From positions 1,302,001 to 1,366,000 of the forward strand of contig NZ_AP018165.1 of assembly GCF_002356335.1 (NCBI RefSeq): a DNA stretch of 64,000 nucleotides, given 5' to 3'. The first letter of the stretch is position 1. Each line of letters begins with the position of its first letter. Made by a program: the position numbers and the translations under genes. The notes beneath the pieces were generated by a model, which made no database searches, had not been told where the DNA came from, and saw only the letters and a program-made list of their open reading frames with translations. This DNA comes from [Mycobacterium] stephanolepidis. Its GTDB lineage: Bacteria > Actinomycetota > Actinomycetes > Mycobacteriales > Mycobacteriaceae. Below are positions 1-8,034 of this stretch, one piece after another.

Positions 1-839
1 GCCGCACAAGTCCGTCGCGCGCTCGGCAGCTGTCGGGGTGGGTGATCGCCGATGTGTTGGTGCTGTGTTACGCGCTGGTGCCGGTGCTGTGGGTGCTGAG
101 CCTGTCGCTCAAACCCACCTCCACGGTCAAGGACGGCAAGTTCCTCCCATGGCCGGTGACGCTTGACAACTACCGCAGCATCTTCAGCGGAAACGTGTTC
201 ACCTCGGCACTGGTGAACTCCATCGGCATCGGGCTCATCGCGACGGTGATCGCCGTCAGTGTGGGCACCATGGCCGCGTACGCAGTGGCTCGACTGGACT
301 TTCCGGGGAAGAAGGCGCTCGTCGGCGCGGCACTGCTCATCGCGATGTTCCCGCAGATCTCGCTGGTGACACCGATCTTCAACATCGAGCGCTCGGTCGG
401 CCTGTTCGACACCTGGCCAGGACTGATCATCCCGTACATCACCTTCGCGTTACCCCTGGCCATCTACACGCTGTCGGCGTTCTTCCGTGAGATCCCTTGG
501 GAATTGGAGAAGGCCGCCAAGATGGATGGAGCCACACCGGCGCAGGCCTTCTGGAAGGTGATCGCGCCGTTGGCCACACCGGGCATCGTCACGTCCGCGA
601 TCCTGGTGTTCATCTTCGCCTGGAACGACCTGCTGCTGGCGATCTCGCTGACCGCCACGGACCGATCCATCACCGCCCCGGTCGCCATTGCGAACTTCAC
701 CGGCAGTTCGCAATTCGAGGAGCCCACCGGATCGATTGCCGCGGGCGCCATCGTCATCACGGTGCCGATCATCATCTTCGTGCTCATATTCCAACGACGG
801 ATCGTTGCCGGACTGACCTCCGGTGCAGTGAAGGGTTAG
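1..839 (+). CDS. sugB: Trehalose ABC transporter permease SugB (5' end outside window)
   Basis: Inner-membrane permease of the LpqY-SugABC importer, which recycles trehalose released during mycolate transfer. The reading frame is open from base 3 with no stop before it, so the start lies upstream; the first in-window start is GTG at 42. About six hydrophobic segments are visible. The cytoplasmic EAA loop that docks to the ATPase is clear ([15 protein letters not shown]), followed by the conserved end ([14 protein letters not shown]). The sequence closely follows M. tuberculosis SugB, which is 274 aa, so only a few residues are probably missing. SugC starts 3 bases after the stop, so the two are one operon. 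Family assignment is from recognition; substrate is inherited from the M. tuberculosis system. Confidence 0.93.
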   Translation, partial: RTSPSRARQLSGWVIADVLVLCYALVPVLWVLSLSLKPTSTVKDGKFLPWPVTLDNYRSIFSGNVFTSALVNSIGIGLIATVIAVSVGTMAAYAVARLDFPGKKALVGAALLIAMFPQISLVTPIFNIERSVGLFDTWPGLIIPYITFALPLAIYTLSAFFREIPWELEKAAKMDGATPAQAFWKVIAPLATPGIVTSAILVFIFAWNDLLLAISLTATDRSITAPVAIANFTGSSQFEEPTGSIAAGAIVITVPIIIFVLIFQRRIVAGLTSGAVKG

Positions 840-841
840 CG

Positions 842-2044
842 ATGGCTGAGATTGTGCTGGACCAGGTGTCCAAGACGTACGCGGACGGTTCCGCGGCGGT
901 GCAGGACGTCAGCCTGAACATCGCCGACGGCGAGTTCATCATCCTGGTCGGGCCATCGGGGTGCGGTAAGTCGACGACGTTGAACATGATCGCCGGACTC
1001 GAGGACATCTCCTCGGGCGAGCTCACGATTGCCGGTGAGCGGGTCAACGAGAAGGCGCCCAAGGACCGCGATATCGCCATGGTGTTCCAGTCGTACGCGT
1101 TGTATCCGCATATGACCGTGCGCCAGAACATTGCCTTTCCGCTGACCCTGACGAAGATGAGCAAGGCCGATGTGAACGCGAAGGTCGAAGAGGCCGCGAA
1201 AATCCTGGATCTGACCGACTATCTGGATCGCAAGCCCGCCAACCTCTCTGGAGGACAGCGCCAGCGGGTGGCGATGGGCCGTGCGATCGTGCGCAGTCCG
1301 AAGGCGTTTCTCATGGACGAGCCGTTGTCCAATCTCGATGCCAAGCTGCGGGTACAGATGCGCACCGAGATCGCGCGGCTACAAAAGCGGTTGGGTACCA
1401 CCACCGTCTACGTCACGCATGATCAGACCGAAGCGATGACGCTCGGGGATCGCGTGGTGGTACTGCGTGCCGGAAAGGTGCAACAGATCGGCGCTCCCCA
1501 GGAGCTCTACGACACCCCGGCGAACCTGTTCGTCGCCGGTTTCATCGGATCTCCTGCGATGAACTTCTTCCCCGCGACGCTTACCGATATCGGTGTGCAG
1601 CTGCCGTTCGGCGAGGTGACACTCGAGGCGAGTGTCTACGCCAACGTTTCCGCCAAGAAGGCCGGCGTTTTGGGTAGTGATGTGATCGTGGGGATTCGGC
1701 CCGAGCAGTTCGAGGACGCCACATTGGTCGACACCTACAAGCGCATCACCGGACTGACGCTCACCGTCAACGCCGACATGGTGGAGTCGCTGGGTTCGGA
1801 CAAGTACGTGCACTTCACCACCGAGGGCGGCGCGGCTCATTCGGATGAGCTGGCTGAACTGGCCCAGGAGGCAGGGTCGGCTGGGGCAGACGAGAACGAA
1901 TTCGTGGCAAGGCTTTCCGCGGCGTCCAAGGCCGTGGAGGGGCAGCCCATCGAGCTGATCATCGACACCGGCAAGCTGGTGGTTTTCGATGCCGCATCCG
2001 GGGAGAACCTTTCACTGCCCGGCAATGGCACTACCGGGCAGTGA
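842..2044 (+). CDS. sugC: Trehalose ABC transporter ATP-binding protein SugC
   Basis: ATPase subunit that drives trehalose uptake with SugA/SugB; 400 aa. Visible motifs are Walker A GPSGCGKST at residues 37-45, the Q-loop VFQSYALYPH near 81-90, the ABC signature LSGGQ at 135-139, Walker B AFLMDE at 155-160 and the H-loop VTHDQ near 195. A C-terminal MalK/TOBE-type regulatory region follows and includes GIRPEQFED. The frame is open upstream into sugB, but ATG 842 lies 3 bases after the sugB stop and gives the family N-terminus MAEIVLDQVSKTYADG, so that start is chosen. M. tuberculosis SugC is 393 aa, close to this length. The next gene overlaps its stop. Confidence 0.96.
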   Translation: MAEIVLDQVSKTYADGSAAVQDVSLNIADGEFIILVGPSGCGKSTTLNMIAGLEDISSGELTIAGERVNEKAPKDRDIAMVFQSYALYPHMTVRQNIAFPLTLTKMSKADVNAKVEEAAKILDLTDYLDRKPANLSGGQRQRVAMGRAIVRSPKAFLMDEPLSNLDAKLRVQMRTEIARLQKRLGTTTVYVTHDQTEAMTLGDRVVVLRAGKVQQIGAPQELYDTPANLFVAGFIGSPAMNFFPATLTDIGVQLPFGEVTLEASVYANVSAKKAGVLGSDVIVGIRPEQFEDATLVDTYKRITGLTLTVNADMVESLGSDKYVHFTTEGGAAHSDELAELAQEAGSAGADENEFVARLSAASKAVEGQPIELIIDTGKLVVFDAASGENLSLPGNGTTGQ

Positions 2045-2661
2045 CCGGCGCGGGGATGAATTCGGACGAGATCGTCCGTCAGGTACGCGCGCATCTGGCC
2101 GATCACTTCACGGGTATCGGTGCGGGCGAACCGGATTCGGCCTCGGTCACCTTTCTCGGCTCTGAACCCTATGAGCTGCTGCGCTACGGTCCCGATGACG
2201 CCGGGGTATCGCATTTCGTCTCCGTGGGAGCCTCGCGGTATCCCATGGCCGACCCGGGGGAGATGCTGACCTCCGAGGAGCTGGGCCCGCGCGCCGAAGT
2301 GCTGATCAGTCTGCGCGGCAATGTCTTTCCCGGCCTGGCCCGATCTCTTGCGGTGCTGGCCGCCTCGCCTGCGGTGGAGGGGCTGGTGCTCACCGAGGAC
2401 GCGTTGGTCGATCTGGGGCAGCCGCTCTGGGACGATCCGGCACGGCAGGCGTACACGGCGGTGCTGCTGCAGACCGGCGATATCCCGGATCTTCCGTTAC
2501 CCGAACCGCTCTCGCCGGTGCGCTTTCTGGTGGCGGTACCCATCACCGCCAACGAAGCGGCCTGGGTACGGCTCAAGGGCGCCGATGCGTTGAGGGATGC
2601 ATGGCAGCAGGCCGATATCGATGTGAAGGATCCGTCGCGCGCCCACGCGCAGCCGAGCTAG
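2041..2661 (+). CDS. Suppressor-of-fused (SUFU) domain protein
   Basis: 206-aa soluble protein with no signal peptide or membrane segment. It resembles bacterial SUFU-domain proteins in the block from FLGSEPYELLRYG (about residues 39-51) through the repeated small-residue strand segments to FLVAVPITANEAAWVRLKG near the C-terminus. The bacterial function of this family is unknown; some members are immunity proteins to toxins, but no toxin lies nearby. GTG 2041 overlaps the sugC stop by 4 bases (GTGA), which suggests translational coupling; ATG 2056 is an alternative start. It ends 4 bases before the convergent corA stop. Co-transcription with sugC makes a link to sugar uptake possible, but nothing in the sequence demonstrates it. 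Confidence 0.72.
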   Translation: MTGAGMNSDEIVRQVRAHLADHFTGIGAGEPDSASVTFLGSEPYELLRYGPDDAGVSHFVSVGASRYPMADPGEMLTSEELGPRAEVLISLRGNVFPGLARSLAVLAASPAVEGLVLTEDALVDLGQPLWDDPARQAYTAVLLQTGDIPDLPLPEPLSPVRFLVAVPITANEAAWVRLKGADALRDAWQQADIDVKDPSRAHAQPS

Positions 2662-2665
2662 TGCG

Positions 2666-3760
2666 CTACAGCCACCCGTTCTTTCGGAAGTTCCGGTACA
2701 GCAGCGTGCATACGACGACCATGACGAGCAGGACGATCGGATAGGCGGCCGGCTCAGCCAGCTCGGGCATGTGCTCGAAGTTCATGCCGTAGATCCCGGC
2801 GAGCATGGTCGGAAACGCGGCGATACCCACCCACGCGCTGATCTTGCGCATGTCGGTGTTCTGCTGCATGGCCACCTTGCCCAGGGCCGCATTCACCAGG
2901 GAGGTGAGCATCTCGTCATAGCTTCCTATCTGATCGGCGGCGTGGCTCTGATGATCGAGCACGTCACGCAGATACCTGCGGACTTCCTTGGTGATCAGAT
3001 CGTTGTGGTCCTGGGTGAGCTTGCTGAGTGCTCCAGTGAGCGGGCTGATCGCGCGACGCAGCTCCACCACTTCGCGCTTGAGCATGTAGATGTGCTCGAT
3101 ATCGGTGCTGGAGCGGGGCGAGAAGACGTTCTGCTCCATGGCGTCGATATCCGTTTCGACGAGGTCGGAGACCTCCATGTACGAGTCGACCACGCGATCG
3201 GCGATGGCATGCATGACGGCATACGGGCCCAGCCGCATGTGATCGGGATCGGAATCCATCTGGGCGCGCACCTTCGCCAACCCGCTGTGGTCGCCGTGGC
3301 GCACCGTCACCACGAAGTCGCCGCCCACGAAAATCATGATCTCGCCGGTCTCCACGATCTCGCGGGCGGAGGAGATAGATTCGTGTTCAACGTAATTCAC
3401 GGTCTTGAGAATCAAGAACAGAGTGTCGTCGTACCGCTCGAGTTTCGGACGGTTATGCGCGTGCACGGCATCCTCGACGGCCAGCCGATGCAGTCCGAAA
3501 GGCTGAGCGACCGCCTCCATCTGATGTTCGTCGGGTTCATGCAGACCCACCCAGACGAACCCGCGATCCAGCGAGCGCACCTTCTCCAGCGCGGCGGTGG
3601 GCGTGTACTTGCCCGGCAGCCGGACCCCGTCGACGTACACACCACAGTCGACAATGGCGCGGGCGAGGGGGACCGGGATGCGCTTGGCATCGGTCTCGGG
3701 TTCGCGGCCGCGGATAGGTGAACGCAACGACGACGGATTGACCGACGGAAATCGCGCCAT
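2666..3760 (-). CDS. corA: CorA family magnesium/cobalt transporter
   Basis: 364-aa divalent-cation channel of the CorA family, which works as a pentamer. A long soluble N-terminal domain with the conserved AVEDAVHAHNRPKLERYDDTLFLILKT block is followed by a long helical stalk and two C-terminal membrane helices. The signature YGMNF before the last helix is intact, and the protein ends NFRKNGWL. The frame runs upstream to 3862, but that part overlaps the divergent MarC gene; ATG 3760 gives a family-like N-terminus (MARFPSVNPSS) and leaves a 95-base divergent promoter gap. It matches M. tuberculosis Rv1239c in sequence and position. Confidence 0.92.
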   Translation of the reverse strand: MARFPSVNPSSLRSPIRGREPETDAKRIPVPLARAIVDCGVYVDGVRLPGKYTPTAALEKVRSLDRGFVWVGLHEPDEHQMEAVAQPFGLHRLAVEDAVHAHNRPKLERYDDTLFLILKTVNYVEHESISSAREIVETGEIMIFVGGDFVVTVRHGDHSGLAKVRAQMDSDPDHMRLGPYAVMHAIADRVVDSYMEVSDLVETDIDAMEQNVFSPRSSTDIEHIYMLKREVVELRRAISPLTGALSKLTQDHNDLITKEVRRYLRDVLDHQSHAADQIGSYDEMLTSLVNAALGKVAMQQNTDMRKISAWVGIAAFPTMLAGIYGMNFEHMPELAEPAAYPIVLLVMVVVCTLLYRNFRKNGWL

Positions 3761-3855
3761 GATGTGGGCTCCCTGCTCGCAACCAATCGTTCTGCGGAAC
3801 CGTTCCGCGCGATGGTAACCCGCGAGCCTGTGGGACCGCCTGGGACACTGAAATC

Positions 3856-4467
3856 GTGACATTCGATATTGCGGTGTTCACCTCAGTGTTCATCACCCTG
3901 GTCGTCATCATGGATCCCCCGGGTGCGGTACCGGTGTTTCTGTCGCTGACGGGCCGACAGCCCGCCGCCGAACGGCATCGCGCCGCCTGGCAGGCGCCGG
4001 CGGTGTCGTTGACCGTCATCTCGATGTTCGCGATCGGCGGCCAGGCGATTCTGACCTACCTACATATAGGTGTGCCCGCGCTGCAGGGCGCGGGCGGCCT
4101 GCTGCTGCTCATCACAGGCCTATCGCTCTTGATGGGCGGCGCCACCAGCCAGAACGCCGATAGCGGGGTCAACGTGGCGCTTGTCCCGCTGGGCACCCCG
4201 CTGATGGCGGGGCCGGGAGCCATCGCGGCGACCATCATCGCGGTCCGTCAAGCGCAGGGGCAGGTGGGCACGTATCTGGCCATCGCCGCCGCGATCCTGT
4301 GCGTGCACCTGGTGCTCTATCTGACGCTGAGGTTCTCGACGGTGCTGATCAGGGTGCTGCGGGAGGGCGGAATCATGCTCCTGGCCCGGGTCGCGGGTCT
4401 GTTACTGGCCGCCATCGCGGTGCAGATGATCGCCGAGTCGGTGCGTGGATTCGTGGCAGGCGCGTAA
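3856..4467 (+). CDS. MarC family integral membrane protein
   Basis: 203-aa polytopic membrane protein of the MarC/UPF0056 family with about six hydrophobic helices. The family motif DPPGAVPVFLSLT sits after helix 1 (about residues 20-32), and PLGTPLMAGPGAIA lies near residues 110-124. The transport substrate of this family is not established, and the original link to multiple antibiotic resistance was later withdrawn. The start is GTG 3856, which reads MTFDIAVFTSVFITL. The gene is divergent from corA and runs in the same direction as the malic enzyme, whose chosen start is 41 bases after this stop. Confidence 0.85.
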   Translation: MTFDIAVFTSVFITLVVIMDPPGAVPVFLSLTGRQPAAERHRAAWQAPAVSLTVISMFAIGGQAILTYLHIGVPALQGAGGLLLLITGLSLLMGGATSQNADSGVNVALVPLGTPLMAGPGAIAATIIAVRQAQGQVGTYLAIAAAILCVHLVLYLTLRFSTVLIRVLREGGIMLLARVAGLLLAAIAVQMIAESVRGFVAGA

Positions 4468-4507
4468 CGGGCCGCTCACAGTTCCAGAGTCGCCAGGAGT
4501 GACTTTC

Positions 4508-5695
4508 GTGGGGGCCAGTAGTCTCACCGCTGTGACCGCATCCGACGTTGTCGTGACAGATGAAGAGATTTTCGAAGCACATATCGACGGGAAGCTGTCG
4601 GTAGAGCTCAAGTCGCCGCTGGACACACAGCGCGCACTGTCGATCGCCTACACCCCGGGTGTTGCGCAGGTATCGCGGGCCATTGCCGCCGACCCCAGCC
4701 TGGCCAAGAAGTACACCTGGGCGCATCGCCTGGTCGCGGTCGTCAGCGACGGCAGTGCGGTGCTCGGCCTCGGAGATATCGGTCCTTCGGCTTCCCTGCC
4801 TGTCATGGAGGGCAAGAGCGCGTTGTTCAAGACCTTCGCCGGGCTCAACTCCATCCCGATCGTGCTCGACACCAAGGATCCCGACGAGATCGTCGAGACG
4901 CTCATCCGGCTGCGCCCCACCTTTGGTGCGGTCAACCTGGAGGACATCTCGGCGCCGCGCTGTTTCGAAATCGAGCGGCGCGTGATCGAGGCGCTGGACT
5001 GTCCGGTGATGCATGACGACCAGCACGGCACCGCCATCGTGGTGCTGGCGGCGCTCATGGGCGCATCGCGTGTGTTGGGCCGCGATCAGAAGTCGCTCAA
5101 GGTGGTGATCTCCGGTGCGGGTGCGGCCGGCGTCGCATGCGCCAACATCCTGCTGGCCGACGGCATTACCGATGTGACGGTGCTGGACTCGAAGGGCATC
5201 GTGCATTCCAGCCGCGATGACCTCAACGAGTTCAAGGCAGACCTTGCCGGGCGCACCAACCCGCGTGGTCTCACCGGCGGACAGGCTGAGGCGCTCGCGG
5301 GTGCCGATGTGTTCCTGGGCGTTTCGGCCGGAAAGGTCGACGAGGCGCTCATCGCGACCATGGCCGACGAGAGCATCGTCTTCGCGTGCTCCAATCCCGA
5401 TCCCGAGATTCACCCGCACGTGGCCGCCAAGTACGCCGCCATTGTCGCGACCGGACGCAGCGACTTCCCGAATCAGATCAACAATGTGCTGGCCTTCCCC
5501 GGTGTGTTCCGTGGGGCGCTGGACGCCGAGGCCACCAAGATCACCGAGCGGATGAAAGTGGCTGCGGCCGAAGCAATCTTCTCGGTCGTGGAACCAGACC
5601 TGGCACCGAACAAGATCGTGCCGAGCCCGCTCGATCCGCGCGTCGGACCCGCCGTGGCCGCCGCGGTCCAGGCTGTCGCGCACGAGAGCGACTAG
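4508..5695 (+). CDS. NAD(P)-dependent malic enzyme, short bacterial type
   Basis: 395-aa enzyme for oxidative decarboxylation of malate to pyruvate. Visible features are the malic-domain segment SIAYTPGVAQVSRAIAADP, the metal and substrate motif PVMHDDQHGTAI near the middle, a Rossmann nucleotide site GAGAAGVACANIL, and the C-terminal SDFPNQINNVLAFPG and PSPLDPRVGPAVA blocks. The frame extends back to 4445 and a GTG also occurs at 4499, but GTG 4508 is preceded by AGGAG (4495-4499) with an 8-base spacer, so that start is chosen. The position corresponds to the dehydrogenase mdh next to corA in M. tuberculosis, but this sequence is a malic enzyme and not malate dehydrogenase. Cofactor preference cannot be read reliably. 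Confidence 0.93.
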   Translation: MGASSLTAVTASDVVVTDEEIFEAHIDGKLSVELKSPLDTQRALSIAYTPGVAQVSRAIAADPSLAKKYTWAHRLVAVVSDGSAVLGLGDIGPSASLPVMEGKSALFKTFAGLNSIPIVLDTKDPDEIVETLIRLRPTFGAVNLEDISAPRCFEIERRVIEALDCPVMHDDQHGTAIVVLAALMGASRVLGRDQKSLKVVISGAGAAGVACANILLADGITDVTVLDSKGIVHSSRDDLNEFKADLAGRTNPRGLTGGQAEALAGADVFLGVSAGKVDEALIATMADESIVFACSNPDPEIHPHVAAKYAAIVATGRSDFPNQINNVLAFPGVFRGALDAEATKITERMKVAAAEAIFSVVEPDLAPNKIVPSPLDPRVGPAVAAAVQAVAHESD

Positions 5696-5709
5696 CCCGC
5701 TAGCCGTCG

Positions 5710-6570
5710 ATGTTCAAGGTTCGCGGGTGGATAGCGGGGCTGCTGGCTGCGGTGTCCGTACTCGCCGCGTGTTCGGACAATCATGGTCCCGCACCGTATT
5801 TGACGGTGGTGACCACAAATGACCCGCAGTATCGGGTGCTTGCGCACATCTATGCCGCGGTGGTGAAGGCGACCGGTATCGATACCAAGGTGCGTGAGAG
5901 TGCCGATCCGGTAGCCGAATTGGATACCGGTATCGCGAGCGTCGCACCCGGATTCACCGGGAGGCTGCTACGGCAGTTCGCGCCACAGCAGCGGGCCAGC
6001 GGTGACGAAGAGGTCACCTATAAGTCCATGATCGCCGCCCTGCCCGCCGGTGTGGCAGCCGCCGATTATGGGACTGCCGAAGATCGTCCGGCGCTGGCGG
6101 TGGCGGCGTCCCCGAGCGCCTCGTCCAAACCGACACTGAAGACCCTGGTGCGGCATTGCGATCAACTGGCGCATAGCGGACAGGTGGGGCAGGGCCCGGT
6201 GCCGGTGCCGCGCGTCGGTCCGTGTGAGACCGGTGCGCCCCGCCAGTTCGTCAGCGCCGCTGAACTTTTCGCGGCACTGAAGCACAGTGAGATCGCGGTG
6301 GCCTGGACCAGCACTGCCAGTCCGAGCCTGCCTGTCGACGGGGTCACCCTGCTCGACGACGAGTCCGAGTGGCTTCCCGCCAACAGTGTGGTGCCGTTGT
6401 ACCGTCGAAACGAGTTGACCGAGCCACAAGTGTTGTCGCTCAACAAGGTTGCCGGTGAGTTGACCACCGGAGACTTGGCGGCGATGACCCGGGAGGTGTC
6501 GGGCGGCGCAGACCCTCAGGGCGTGGTGGACACCTGGCTCAACGATCACCAAATTTTGCTGCGTGGATGA
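5710..6570 (+). CDS. lpqZ: Lipoprotein LpqZ, OpuAC-like substrate-binding fold
   Basis: 286-aa exported lipoprotein. The signal peptide MFKVRGWIAGLLAAVSVLAAC ends in a lipobox with Cys21 as the lipidated residue. The mature part resembles periplasmic glycine-betaine-type binding proteins (TTNDPQYRVLAHIYAAVVKATGIDTKV, and an AWTSTASPSLPVDGVTLLDDE block), but no permease or ATPase lies beside it. Length and position match M. tuberculosis LpqZ (Rv1244). The ligand is unknown. The start at ATG 5710 is set by the signal peptide; the gene follows the malic enzyme after 14 bases and may be co-transcribed with it. Confidence 0.85.
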   Translation: MFKVRGWIAGLLAAVSVLAACSDNHGPAPYLTVVTTNDPQYRVLAHIYAAVVKATGIDTKVRESADPVAELDTGIASVAPGFTGRLLRQFAPQQRASGDEEVTYKSMIAALPAGVAAADYGTAEDRPALAVAASPSASSKPTLKTLVRHCDQLAHSGQVGQGPVPVPRVGPCETGAPRQFVSAAELFAALKHSEIAVAWTSTASPSLPVDGVTLLDDESEWLPANSVVPLYRRNELTEPQVLSLNKVAGELTTGDLAAMTREVSGGADPQGVVDTWLNDHQILLRG

Positions 6571-6631
6571 TCGCAGTGCTGTGACCTGCGATAACGCCGC
6601 AGGCAATCAGATTGTGACTTGACCCGAATAT

Positions 6632-6657
6632 TTGACACGTGGTACCCAAGTGTCACT
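6632..6657 (+). promoter_or_regulatory. Candidate promoter/operator of serine hydrolase 1
   Basis: TTGACA (6632-6637) and an inverted repeat TGACAC (6633-6638) / GTGTCA (6650-6655) lie directly before ATG 6658. A GGTACC box (6641-6646) sits 11 bases before the ATG. The second serine hydrolase has GGTACT at exactly the same distance, which suggests that both keep a shared control site. Regulator unknown. Confidence 0.45.
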
Positions 6658-7929
6658 ATGGCGATCCCACTGGGCCCCAATGTTGCGGCCACAGCACCTG
6701 TACGTGGCACTGAGCTGTACCCGGGTGACCTGCCCGGATTGCGGCTACCGAACGGCGTGGAGGGCTGGGCGCGGCCCGAGCTGGCCTCCGTCGTCCGAAC
6801 CTTCGAGTGGATGTTCACCAAGTACCGCCTCGGCGGCGGTGGTCTCTGTGTCTACGTCGACGGTGAACCGGCATTGGATATCTGGGCCGGAGCGGCTGCC
6901 GCGGGGCAGGGCTGGACACGCGACACCGGAGCGCTTGTCTTCTCGGCGTCGAAGGGCATCGCGGCCACCGTGATTCACCGTCTGGTCGATCGTGGCCTAC
7001 TCGTCTATGACGCCCCGGTTGCGCGTTACTGGCCGGAGTTCGGCGCCAACGGTAAGTCCTCGATCACCGTGCGCCAGGTTCTCGATCATCGCGCCGGACT
7101 TTCCCGGTTGGACGGGATCGCGCGCCATGCGGAGGAAGTCACCGACCACGAGCTGATGGAACAGCGTCTGGCCGCGGCGCCGGTCGACAAGTTCTACGGC
7201 AAACGCGCGTATCACGCGCTTACCTTCGGGTGGCTGCTTGCGGGCCTGGCCCGGTCGGTCACCGGCAAGGACATGCGTGAGCTGTTTCGCACCGAGATCG
7301 CCGAGCCGCTCGGGGTCGAGGGGATACATCTCGGACGTCCGCCGCGGACCTCGTCGACCAAGGCCGCTTCGATGTACCCATTCCTGGATCCGGTGGCGAC
7401 CCGGCCTGTGGTGGGCCGGGTGCTGCCGACAGTCATCCGTGCCATCGATCGTCTTCCCGGTTTCGAGGGCGCGATCGGCACGATGTACGAGCCCGGAATG
7501 GAGCGGATTCTCGCCGACGACGGCACCCTGAGTTCAGCGCTGTACGACATGCAGGCACCCGCGGCCAACGCGGTCGCGACGGCACCGGCTCTCGCCAAGA
7601 TGTACGCCGCCCTGGCAGGCGGTGGCACTGTCGAGGGCCGTGAGTTCCTTTCGCCGGAAACCGTTGCCGGGCTTGCTCGTAGGATCAACCTGAGCATCGA
7701 CCGCACCATCGTGTTCCCCATGGGCATGCACCTGGGATACATGTCGCTGCCTATGAATGGATTCCGCGGCGGATTCGGCCACATCGGGCTCGGCGGCTCG
7801 ATGGGATGGGCCGACCCCAAGCGCAAGATCGCTGTCGGCCTCGCACATAACCGGCTGCCGCTTACCATGGCTCTCGACCAGATCTCGTTTGCGTTCTTGT
7901 GGCCGCAGATCGTCAAGGCCGTCGGCTGA
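6658..7929 (+). CDS. Serine hydrolase, beta-lactamase/class C-like esterase family (copy 1)
   Basis: 423-aa member of the beta-lactamase-fold serine hydrolases (LipL/LipP/EstB-type esterases). The catalytic SxxK motif is SASK in LVFSASKGIAATV (about residues 97-109), the second-domain tyrosine is in KRAYHALTFGW, and the C-terminal glycine-rich motif is GFGHIGLGGSMGWADP. No signal peptide is evident, so it is probably cytosolic or membrane-associated. The frame opens at TTG 6619, but ATG 6658 matches the start of the downstream paralogue with the same upstream box and is preferred. The next gene is a paralogue of almost equal length, so this is a tandem duplication. Substrate unknown; short-chain esters are likely for the family. 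Confidence 0.85.
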   Translation: MAIPLGPNVAATAPVRGTELYPGDLPGLRLPNGVEGWARPELASVVRTFEWMFTKYRLGGGGLCVYVDGEPALDIWAGAAAAGQGWTRDTGALVFSASKGIAATVIHRLVDRGLLVYDAPVARYWPEFGANGKSSITVRQVLDHRAGLSRLDGIARHAEEVTDHELMEQRLAAAPVDKFYGKRAYHALTFGWLLAGLARSVTGKDMRELFRTEIAEPLGVEGIHLGRPPRTSSTKAASMYPFLDPVATRPVVGRVLPTVIRAIDRLPGFEGAIGTMYEPGMERILADDGTLSSALYDMQAPAANAVATAPALAKMYAALAGGGTVEGREFLSPETVAGLARRINLSIDRTIVFPMGMHLGYMSLPMNGFRGGFGHIGLGGSMGWADPKRKIAVGLAHNRLPLTMALDQISFAFLWPQIVKAVG

Positions 7930-8010
7930 CGTCGTGAAGTGCCCCCAATCGTCGAGCGTCGATTGGGTATCTGTCCCGACATCTGACTCATCACCCTTGT
8001 CTTGACGCCA

Positions 8011-8023
8011 AGTACCTGGTACT
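8011..8023 (+). promoter_or_regulatory. Perfect palindrome before serine hydrolase 2
   Basis: AGTACC-T-GGTACT is a perfect 13-bp palindrome. Its right half ends 11 bases before ATG 8035, matching the spacing of the GGTACC box before copy 1. TTGACG at 8002-8007 could be a -35 element. This is a likely operator. Confidence 0.45.
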
Positions 8024-8034
8024 CACTGTTACTT

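Noticed and set aside
497..841. Longer N-terminus for SugC
   Set aside because: The frame is open through sugB, but the leader is the out-of-frame reading of SugB; ATG 842 matches the family start.
2771..3721. 316-codon plus-strand open frame opposite corA
   Set aside because: Antisense shadow with no recognisable domain; CorA is certain on the other strand.
4373..5683. 436-codon open frame on the minus strand opposite the malic enzyme
   Set aside because: A high-G+C shadow frame: no family features, and the plus strand encodes a full malic enzyme with all motifs.
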